Below, in pieces: positions 55,791-64,000 of a DNA stretch of 64,000 nucleotides (its first letter is position 1; each line of letters begins with the position of its first letter). This DNA comes from Liolophura sinensis (lineage: Eukaryota; Mollusca; Polyplacophora; Chitonida; Chitonidae), in the NCBI RefSeq assembly GCF_032854445.1, contig NC_088295.1, forward strand, positions 93,427,805 to 93,491,804, in the 5' to 3' direction. Under the pieces are notes generated by a model, which made no database searches, was not told where the DNA came from, and saw only the letters and a list, made by a program, of their open reading frames with translations. The position numbers and the translations under genes were made by a program.

Positions 55791-56009
55791 CATACAAATT
55801 TAAGTGATCCACAGCACCATCTATTGAGTATTTGGGGCGTAACATTTACAACAATTACTTCAATACGTATAGTTTTCTCACAGAGTTTTTACTCATTTAG
55901 GTTTTACAAGACTATGATAAAATGTGTAGTCCTTGAAAAAGCAAAACATCTAACCAAAGTAATAAAAGAGTAAAAGTAAAGTAAAAATAAATATTGTAAC
56001 ACTGTGTCT

Positions 56010-56140
56010 AATTTATTTATTTATTTGATTTGTGTTTTACGCCGTACTCAAGAATATTTCACTTATATGGCGGCGGCCAGCATTATGGTGGGTGGAAACC
56101 GGCCAGAGCCTGGGGGAAACCCACGACCATCAGCAGGTTT
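56010..56140 (-). mobile_element. SINE tail and conserved block, minus
   Basis: TTTATTTATTTATTTGATTT, GCCGTACTCAAGAATATTTC, GGCCAGCATTATGGTGGGTG, then CCACGACCATCAGCAGG. It lies about 400 bases upstream of the second signal-peptide exon. Confidence 0.9.
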
Positions 56141-56530
56141 GTTCTAATTGATAACTTCATCACTGGTTTTATCCTGAGCACATCGTCATTTACTTTATTT
56201 CCGCTGCTCTTTACGCTGCTCTACACGGTGCTCTATGCCGTTGGTAATGCGCAGGTCCGCCGTCCTAATTATGTACATGTCATACTTCTTAATCGTTCTG
56301 GGCAGGCCCTGTGCTCTAGATAACACTTTATACGTAAACAATAGTCTATGATTATGGTGTGGGAAACTTTTCAGATTTCTGTGCGCTGAGGCAGGCTCCA
56401 GTTAAATGAACTTTACTGGGTCAAGTCGGTCGTGTGTCTTAACTTGACCTCCGGAGCAGTCGGCTGGCTGTGTGCTTGTGCTGTGATAGGAGACGGTTGG
56501 ACAAGACTCCTTTCCGCCGCGCCCGCCACC

Positions 56531-56591
56531 ATGCCCCACTCCGCAACCTTCTTCGTTGGTATTTTCACGTTATTGTCTGCAACAGTTCTGG
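56531..56591 (+). CDS. Signal-peptide exon of a second, partial gene
   Basis: ATG at 56531 in an excellent context (CCCGCCACCATGC) followed by a short polar start (MPHSA), hydrophobic core (TFFVGIFTLLSATVL) and donor CTGG/GTAAGT at 56591/56592. Length 61 nt and phase 1 are identical to exon 1 of the large gene at 313. No following exon was recognised in the remaining 7.4 kb, consistent with a long first intron: intron 2 of the large gene is already 3.9 kb. Alternative: a chance ORF or a pseudogene start. Confidence 0.5.
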
Positions 56592-56806
56592 GTAAGTATA
56601 TTTGCTACTATTTTAATGGATAATGAATTTTACTCTCCTTACTTAGAGTTTTTGTATTTTACTCCCATGTATCCATCCATATCAGGGTTAGCCACGTGGC
56701 ACCTTCTTCCGGAACCAAATTGCCAGTGATAGGGCCTACTGATGTTTCATTTACGGACAATATATGGCCGTTATTTCAAACTTCGTTATAATTTCTTCGA
56801 CATTCT

Positions 56807-56837
56807 TCGAAAGTTCATTCTTCGAATGAACTTTCGA
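56807..56837. repeat. Perfect 14-bp hairpin
   Basis: TCGAAAGTTCATTC (56807-56820) and GAATGAACTTTCGA (56824-56837) with a three-base loop. It lies in the presumed first intron of the second gene. Confidence 0.85.
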
Positions 56838-57000
56838 CATTAGTATTTTATTCCTAAATAGTATATTTCAATTACTGCCAAAATATCGCAGAATAATATA
56901 AAGTAAGCAGAGTATTGGTAACGTATTCCTATATTGAAATAAGCTACATTTCCAGTTGCACTTTGTTTTCTCTTCAATTTGCGGTCGGTACAGTAAAATG

Positions 57001-57319
57001 TATAGGCAAAATACGTTGGTAAACCAGCTGAAACATTATGGAGTTCAAGGTCGTGGATTTGGTAGAGTTCAGTGGTTATCCGACACCACAGAACAGGGGG
57101 CGGGCTGGAGCACTCCCGCAGCTTTATCTACACACCGGCCAACTACAACACCGTCGAAAATGGCAACTTGTTGCAGCTGGTGTTGATACTTGCATAATCC
57201 CAAGTCGTTGCAAAGCAGTTGTTCACACAAGTATGCGGTCTGAATCTCATGATGAGCCATTTAGCACACAGCCGAACTATGCTAACAAGAAGACAAGAGG
57301 ATTAATGCTATCCAGATAA
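57001..57319 (+). other. Region with overlapping short ORFs, coding status unknown
   Basis: Two overlapping + frames (76 and 93 codons) in GC-richer sequence. Neither shows D8C motifs or module cysteines and the splice signals are unclear. It could be a decayed exon or mobile fragment. Confidence 0.25.
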
Positions 57320-57760
57320 GGAATTTGAATTATATCATCAGCCCAATACACAGGGCGTTTAACGTAACGATTTGACCATGCAGAATGTTAGAGACGGACG
57401 ATAGCATTTAAGTCACAACTTCACTTGTACATGGGAGCATGGTGCCATTTATAAAGCACCATAGACGATTATAGACGATTTGCATCTTACCCATCTTAAT
57501 GTAAACACGACTGCAAAAATTACACATTTTTTCATGATATATATGGGTGAAACACTGATCATTGGCTAATATTTGACTACATGCGTCTAAAGTCAGTAAG
57601 GTCACCAAGGCCATGTGACGTGGCTTAAGGGAAAAAAAATTCTGACAGACCTTGACAACAGATACCATTTGGTCCATACACAGCTGTATGTAGGTGTAGA
57701 GTAAGATGAATAGCTGTCGTATGTACAGAATCTTCCCTAGCCTTTACTCTAATCAAAAAT

Positions 57761-58042
57761 GTGCTAAATTTGAGGGTTTCCGACGCTCTCGTTCTGTGCC
57801 AGATTACTGGTCATATTGACCAGTCAGAAGTTGAAAAAGTTTCAGCAGAGTTATCCCGCCAACAATGGCAGCAGCTCTTTCCGGCCACGTGTCACGGTGT
57901 TCAGGCGCTCTCGACAATTGATACGCCTACACGGTTACTCCAAAGTATCCATTCTGAAACGTTGTACAAATTAACCGATGACACTGCCAGATTATATCGT
58001 ACACAAATAGGAGTAAAATGCACGCACCAAATCTCTGAGTAA
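57761..58042 (+). other. Unrecognised 93-codon ORF
   Basis: Encodes a mixed hydrophilic sequence (for example VEKVSAELSRQQWQQL) without low complexity, unlike the repeat-derived ORFs around it. No family recognised and no clear promoter or splice context. It may be a relic of a gene or mobile element. Confidence 0.25.
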
Positions 58043-58224
58043 TACTAATATAACGGGCGATTCTACATAGCTGACAGTAAATTAACTTCATGTCCTGTCG
58101 ATAACAGAACATTTGCTGTAAAAAAAATTACTTGTTAAATTTAACAGAATTCTTTGAGTGATGCTAAAAAATATTTTGCTATTACGGCAGCTTATTCTGT
58201 CAGATGGGTTAGCGTGTACAATAC

Positions 58225-58700
58225 GCATTTGAAGTTGTCGGTTAGGATCAACAATGTGCCTCATCAGATCACCGACAAGTTCAGATGGGTTAGGATCAAC
58301 AATGTGCCTCATCAGATCACCGACAAGTTCAGATGGGTTAGGATCAACAATGTGCCTCATCAGATCACCGACAAGTTCAGATGGGTTAGGATCAACAATG
58401 TGCCTCATCAGATCACCGACAAGTTCAGATGGGTTAGGATCAACAATGTGCCTCATCAGATCACCGACAAGTTCAGATGGGTTAGGATCAACAATGTGCC
58501 TCATCAGATCACCGACAAGTTCAGATGGGTTAGGGCCTACAAGTCTTATTACAGGAATTCAGATGGATTAGGGCGTAAAATAAGTCTAATTAGATCATAC
58601 TTGACTTCAGATGGGTTAGGGTCTTTAACTTGTCATTAAACCAGCAATAGATTCAGATGGGTTAGGGTCTACACTAAGTCCCATTAAATCAGCGAAATCT
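58225..58700. repeat. 48-bp minisatellite
   Basis: Six near-identical units, AGATGGGTTAGGATCAACAA and TGTGCCTCATCAGATCACCG plus ACAAGTTC, then three degenerate ones. Period 48 keeps ORFs open on both strands (16-residue repeats). Confidence 0.94.
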
Positions 58701-58704
58701 TCAC

Positions 58705-58800
58705 ATGGATCTATAAGGTCTATAATAAATGTTATGCCCCCGACATATAAGTGAAATATTCTTGAGTGTGGCGTAAAACACCAATCAAATAAGCAATTAA
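58705..58800 (+). mobile_element. SINE tail fragment
   Basis: CATATAAGTGAAATATTCTT, GAGTGTGGCGTAAAACACC, AATCAAATAAGCAATT. Only the 3' end is present, and it follows the 48-bp array. Confidence 0.8.
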
Positions 58801-59619
58801 AATAATAAGCAATTAAAATAATTGTCATTGGTTGAATAGAAGAGACTGAGGAACCCCAAACATTTGATCCGTAAGATACAGGTAAATGCAGCGAAAAAAA
58901 GAAAAATGAAACCACAGCTCGAGCAAAGTGTGCCCAAGTTAAAAACTGTCTTTTTCCGAAGAATTTTAGAGTTAATGTTATACACAATAAAGTCAACATG
59001 GTCAGACCAGTCAAGGTTATTGTTAATAACCTTGAAGTTTTCCGGGATAAGCAGGCGTTTTTAAAACACTGTTTCCGAGAGTAATTCTGATTTCAATGAA
59101 ACTCAGATGACATATTTGCTGATTTGATGTCTTTATCAAAGATTGAATTTCCGACATCGAAGCTGCACCCGACTAAAATCAACAAATTGCTTTGTCTTCC
59201 ATAAGTAAGAGTTACAGGATGACATGTTGCCTATTGAACCATAGAACTGCGGTGATATTATCGTTTGTCACAACTCATTTCATTTTGGATAGGCTACCGC
59301 CTACGCCGAACTGGCACGAAATTCAACCTCACGAGTTATAGGCTTTTTTTGTATAGCAAGGCTGGTCGACCATGTACTGGCTAATAACATCTCTTGCCTT
59401 AATTTCTAATGAGTTTTAATGATTCTGCAGTTAAGAAGATGTTGAAAACTGTTCGTAACATCTTTCTGAGACAACTTAATCGCACACCTGCAAGTTGAAT
59501 GGAAAATGAGTAGCTAGAATAGCCCTCTGCTCTTTCCTGTAATTTCGACACTTCTGGCTCGGAAAAATGATATTTCGCCTGGTAGGCCTAATTTATTAGG
59601 ATATTACCGCCGATCACAG
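58801..59619. other. Unique sequence, nothing recognised
   Basis: No exon, repeat or RNA gene seen. Confidence 0.4.
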
Positions 59620-60385
59620 TTATATATTATTATATACGTGTATTGCCGCAGGGCACCGTGGTGTTTTGTTATGTATTGCCACATATCTCTGTGACGTATT
59701 GATATATAATGTCGCAGATCATTGTTAGGTGTGGTTATACATTGCCGTAGATCTCTTTAAGTTATTGATATATAATGTCGCAGATCATTGTTAGGTGTGG
59801 TTATACATTGCCGCAGATCTCTTTAACATATTGATATATAATGTCGCAGCTCATTGTTAGGTGTGGTTATACATTGCCGCAGATCTCTTTAACGTATTGA
59901 TATATAATGTCGCAGCTCATTGTTAGGTGTGGTTATACATTGCCGCAGATCTCTTTAACATATTGATATATAATGTCGCAGCTCATTGTTAGGTGTGGTT
60001 ATACATTGCCGCAGATCTCTTTAACATATTGATATATAATGTCGCAGATCATTGTTAGGTGTGGTTATACATTGCCGCAGATCTCTTTAACATATTGATA
60101 TATAATGTAGCAGATCATTGTTAGGTGTGGTTATACATTGCCGTAGATCTCTTTAAGTTATTGATATATAATGCCGCAGATCATTGTTAGGTGTGGTTAT
60201 ACATTGCCGTAGATCTCTTTAAGTTATTGATATATAATGCCGCAGATCATTGTTAGGTGTGGTTATACATTGCTATATCTTGCCGGAAGTCGATGTCATG
60301 TGTAGTTGCATAATGCCACAGATCTCTGTGACATGTGATATTGCCGAAGATCATAATTATGTATGGTTATACATTGCCGGAGATC
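59620..60385. repeat. 66-bp minisatellite
   Basis: About ten copies with TTAGGTGTGGTTATACATTG, CCGCAGATCTCTTTAACATA and TTGATATATAATGTCGCAG, period 66, degenerate at both ends. Confidence 0.93.
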
Positions 60386-60580
60386 ACACTGATGTATTTT
60401 AAATGTGAGTCTACTGTGTAAAATCTGTTAATGTTACAGAGGGCATAGTTTACAATGTAATGATATGGCAGAATGAAGTATGCCAGTTTATAAATGTGAA
60501 AGAGTGAAAATTGCATCGTTTACAGTGCACCAGTATGGCAGAATGCCATGTATAGGTTTTGTACATGTTGCACTGATTAA
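60385..60580. repeat. Left copy of a flanking duplication
   Basis: From TTTTAAATGTGAGTCTACTG through GGCAGAATGAAGTATGCCAG to ATGTATAGGTTTTGTACATG. The same order recurs at 63345-63535, on the other side of the 68-bp array, and its first half recurs as spacers inside that array. Confidence 0.9.
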
Positions 60581-60699
60581 ACTGTATGTTTATATTTTGC
60601 CGGGCATCACTGTGACGTATGGTCACGGACATACATTGTCGAATATCACTGTTACGTGTTGTTACATGTATATATTAACACAGATCACTGTGACATTTG

Positions 60700-61440
60700 G
60701 ATATATATTAATACATGTAGCTTCAGGTTGTGCCTCGTAACTTGTAGTCAGATTGGTCACGAGACTTGGCGGCCATGTTGAATATTGAGAGAGAAAAAAA
60801 CCCTACTGCCAAACGGCGAAAGGGAACGTGCTCAAATTTATACTGCAGTTGCAAATAACCTAAACACAGTTGATTTGTTAATATGGCCTTCATGAGGTAA
60901 AACTTGCAAAAGTTCACTCCTGGATAAAATGTCACGTCACTGACAGTTCCCTTTTGGTCATTTATTTGATACAAAAAGTGCTAACGTGTGCAATTTTAGC
61001 GTTGAATCCGTATGTGGAAATATTTTTACCAGTAATTTAAAGACTTTACCGCCCTCTAGCACAGGTCAGAATCAATGAAAATTGGGGGGAAAAATCGAGA
61101 AATCTTACAAAGAGGATACACCGTTTTGTGTGTAATCTGTAAAATGCTCATCGTTTTCCTTGCGGATTTTCGCCATTCCGAAGAAATCACATTTTGCCCT
61201 GCAAACTTATCCAAAATTGTAGCCGTAGATCGTGCGATTTGATATCCAATCAGCATACCTCTTTTTGAAGATGCAATCAACATACATCTTTCTGAAAGTT
61301 TTGATTTGTAGAATGAACCAGCATTCCTTTATGGATTGCGTTCTAATTTACCACTGCTGTGAAAGTTCGATCAAAAAGATCTGGTATTTGACAATATGTG
61401 ATAGACTTAAGTCTGGCAATAAATTTTACAAACCCGAGGT
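60700..61440. other. Unique sequence, nothing recognised
   Basis: Short ORFs on both strands without recognisable motifs. Confidence 0.4.
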
Positions 61441-61442
61441 AT

Positions 61443-63345
61443 ACAGTGTTTGAATTTGATAGAGGTTGGATTTAATGTGTAGAATTGCGACTGCGGAAGT
61501 GTGTAGGGTATACAGTCTCTCAGTTCCACAGAATGTAATTGAATGTGTAGAATTGCGAATGCGGAAGTGTGTAGGGTATACAGTCTCTCAGTTCCACAGA
61601 ATGTAATTGAATGTGTAGAATTGCGAATGCGGAAGTGTGTAGGGTATACAGTCTCTCAGTTCCACAGAATGTAATTGAATGTGTAGAATTGCGAATGCGG
61701 AAGTGTGTAGGGTATACAGTCTCTCAGTTCCACAGAATGTAATTGAATGTGTAGAATTGCGACTGCGGAAGTGTGTAGGGTATACAGTCTCTCAGTTCCA
61801 CAGAATGTAATTGAATGTGTAGAATTGCGACTGCGGAAGTGTGTAGGGTATACAGTCTCTCAGTTCCACAGAATGTAATTGAATGTGTAGAATTGCGACT
61901 GCGGAAGTGTGTAGGGTATACAGTCTCTCAGTTCCACAGAATGTAATTTAATGTGTAGAATTGCGACTGCGGAAGTGTGTAGGGTATACAGTCTCTCAGT
62001 TCCACAGAATGTAATTGAATGTGTAGAATTGCGAATGCGGAAGTGTGTAGGGTATACAGTCTCTCAGTTCCACAGAATGTAATTGAATGTGTAGAATTGC
62101 GACTGCGGAAGTGTGTAGGGTATACAGTCTCTCAGTTCCACAGAATGTAATTCAATGTGTAGAATTGCGACTGCGGAAGTGTGTAGGGTATACAGTCTCT
62201 CAGTTCCACAGAATGTAATTGAATGTGTAGAATTGCGACTGTGGAAGTGTGTAGGGTATACAGTCTCTCAGTTCCACAGAATGTAATTTAATGTGTAGAA
62301 TTGCGACTGCGGAAGTGTGTAGGGTATACAGTCTCTCAGTTCCACAGAATGTAATTCTTTCATCTTACATACACTTTTTAAATGTGAGTCTACTGTGTAA
62401 AATCTGGTAATGTTACACAGGGCATAGTTTACAATGTAATGATATGGCAGAATGAAGTATGCCAGTAATTGAATGTGTAGAATTGCGACTGCGGAAGTGT
62501 GTAGGGTATACAGTCTCTCAGTTCCACAGAATGTAATTGAATGTGTAGAATTGCGAATGCGGAAGTGTGTAGGGTATACAGTCTCTCAGTTCCACAGAAT
62601 GTAATTGAATGTGTAGAATTGCGACTGCGGAAGTGTGTAGGGTATACAGTCTCTCAGTTCCACAGAATGTAATTCAATGTGTAGAATTGCGACTGCGGAA
62701 GTGTGTAGGGTATACAGTCTCTCAGTTCCACAGAATGTAATTGAATGTGTAGAATTGCGACTGTGGAAGTGTGTAGGGTATACAGTCTCTCAGTTCCACA
62801 GAATGTAATTTAATGTGTAGAATTGCGACTGCGGAAGTGTGTAGGGTATACAGTCTCTCAGTTCCACAGAATGTAATTCTTTCATCTTACATACACTTTT
62901 TAAATGTGAGTCTACTGTGTAAAATCTGGTAATGTTACACAGGGCATAGTTTACAGTGTAATGATATGGCAGAATGAAGTATGCCAGTAATTGAATGTGT
63001 AGAATTGCGAATGCGGAAGTGTGTAGGGTATACAGTCTCTCAGTTCCACAGAATGTAATTGAATGTGTAGAATTGCGAATGCGGAAGTGTGTAGGGTATA
63101 CAGTCTCTCAGTTCCACAGAATGTAACTGAATGTGTAGAATTGCGAATGCGGAAGTGTGTAGGGTATACAGTCTCTCAGTTCCACAGAATGTAATTGAAT
63201 GTGTAGAATTGCGACTGCGGAAGTGTGTAGGGTATACAGTCTCTCAGTTCCACAGAATGTAATTGAATGTGTAGAATTGCGACTGCGGAAGTGTGTAGGG
63301 TATACAGTCTCTCAGTTCCACAGAATGTAATTCTTTTATCTTACA
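61443..63345. repeat. 68-bp satellite with higher-order spacers
   Basis: Units TGTAATTGAATGTGTAGAAT, TGCGACTGCGGAAGTGTGTA, GGGTATACAGTCTCTCAGTT, CCACAGAA (68 bases), almost identical. There are about 13 copies, then a spacer (62355-62467), 6 copies, a spacer (62877-62989), 5 copies, and a third spacer running into unique sequence from 63332. Each spacer carries CTTACATACACTTTTTAAAT and GATATGGCAGAATGAAGTAT. Confidence 0.95.
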
Positions 63346-63535
63346 TACACTTTTTAAATGTGAGTCTACTGTGTAAAATCTGGTAATGTTACACAGGGCA
63401 TAGTTTACAATGTAATGATATGGCAGAATGAAGTATGCCAGTTTATAAATGTGAAAGAGTGCAAATTGCATTGTTTACAGCGTACGAGTATGGCAGAATG
63501 CCATGTATAGGTTTTGCACATGTTGCACATGTTAA
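63345..63535. repeat. Right copy of the flanking duplication
   Basis: Matches 60385-60580, including GCCAGTTTATAAATGTGAAA and CAGAATGCCATGTATAGG, with a few substitutions. It marks the right edge of the 68-bp array. Confidence 0.9.
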
Positions 63536-63671
63536 AATGTGCAATTTCGCTGTTTGTCAGGGTGCACTGTTTACAGTTCTTCAATATGGAATGATGACGT
63601 GTGAACATTTGTCAATGAGGCATAGTTTGCCAAAGTGGCAGAAAACACTATTTACAAGTTTTCATAATGTC

Positions 63672-63701
63672 AATATGTATGTATGTATGTATTTGTGTAT
63701 G

Positions 63702-63732
<31 letters not shown>

Positions 63733-63822
63733 GTATGCATGTGTGTATGCATATATGCTTGTATGCGTGTATGCGTGTATGTATGTATGGTTATATGTAT
63801 ATGGGTATGCGTGTATGTACAC
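63672..63822. repeat. (ATGT)n microsatellite
   Basis: Imperfect TATG/TGTATG tetranucleotide tract. Tyr/His/Met-rich ORFs across it on both strands are artefacts. Confidence 0.95.
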
Positions 63823-63824
63823 TG

Positions 63825-64000
63825 CCGCCACTGAAGTATGCCGGAGATACCAGACATGACACACCCAATCACATTATACTGACACCGGTCCAACCAGTCA
63901 TGTTTTCTTGCTCTAACCTCACAGTGCTGAGCGCCAAGAAAGGCAACAGTAAGTTATGTTTTTAAAGACTTTAGTATGACCCGACCCAGGTTTGATCCCG
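63825..64000. mobile_element. Interspersed repeat, second family, copy 2 (cut by window end)
   Basis: GCCGGAGATACCAGACATGA, CACATTATACTGACACCGG, TAACCTCACAGTGCTGAGCG, GGCAACAGTAAGTTATGTTT, then GGTTTGATCCCG. It shares its layout with 51235-51366 and is truncated by the end of the window. Confidence 0.7.

Noticed and set aside
58088..58639. 16-residue repeat ORFs on both strands and a GGGTTAGG telomere-like motif
   Set aside because: 48-bp minisatellite; GGGTTAGG occurs once per unit and is not a TTAGGG array.
61443..63345. CRISPR-like array
   Set aside because: Units are contiguous and identical without unique spacers, and the context is a eukaryotic intron-bearing genome.

Overview
This is a eukaryotic, intron-rich, repeat-rich genomic window, most likely from a mollusc. 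The main reason is a tRNA-headed SINE family, present in about 15 full or partial copies on both strands, whose body and AATAAA-rich tail match SINEs I know from bivalve and gastropod genomes. No bacterial operon or CRISPR array is present, and no free-standing RNA gene was recognised.

The left two thirds (about 313-42973, + strand) is one gene of 29 inferred exons with GT-AG introns. The exon lengths sum to 3507 nt, which is 1168 residues plus a stop, and the reading phase is kept at every junction. The order is: a signal-peptide exon; two exons forming a D8C (uromodulin-type, eight-cysteine) domain; a 15-nt microexon; a Pro-rich linker; two exons of an Ig/IPT-like segment ending in Tyr-Asp-Gly-Arg-Cys-Trp-Thr-Cys; then 21 exons, each encoding one four-cysteine module (C-x5-C-x10-12-C-x2-C); and a terminal exon with seven cysteines. 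No transmembrane segment is seen, so the product is probably a secreted, disulfide-rich extracellular protein, related in outline to invertebrate VWDE-like proteins but with no VWD or EGF domain visible. The module exons fall into classes that recur in the same order, implying duplication of five-exon blocks. Decayed copies of one module exon lie in an intron.

Most introns carry their own minisatellite with its own unit (20, 21, 22, 31, 32, 38, 40, 46, 47, 50, 52, 55, 68, 76, 78 bp and a 138-bp higher-order unit). Many long ORFs in the window, including antisense ORFs of up to 766 codons, are by-products of these arrays.

The right third (43-64 kb) is intergenic or belongs to a second gene that is only partly in view. 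It holds a 70-bp array, a fragment of a Mutator-like transposase (44.5-45.2 kb), a 3.5-kb array of 60-bp units in locally homogenised blocks, arrays of 64, 82 (with one inverted unit), 75-77, 48, 66 and 68 bp, more SINEs and another interspersed repeat. At 56531 a well-placed ATG opens a 61-nt signal-peptide exon ending in phase 1, exactly as exon 1 of the large gene does. This may be the start of a neighbouring paralogue.
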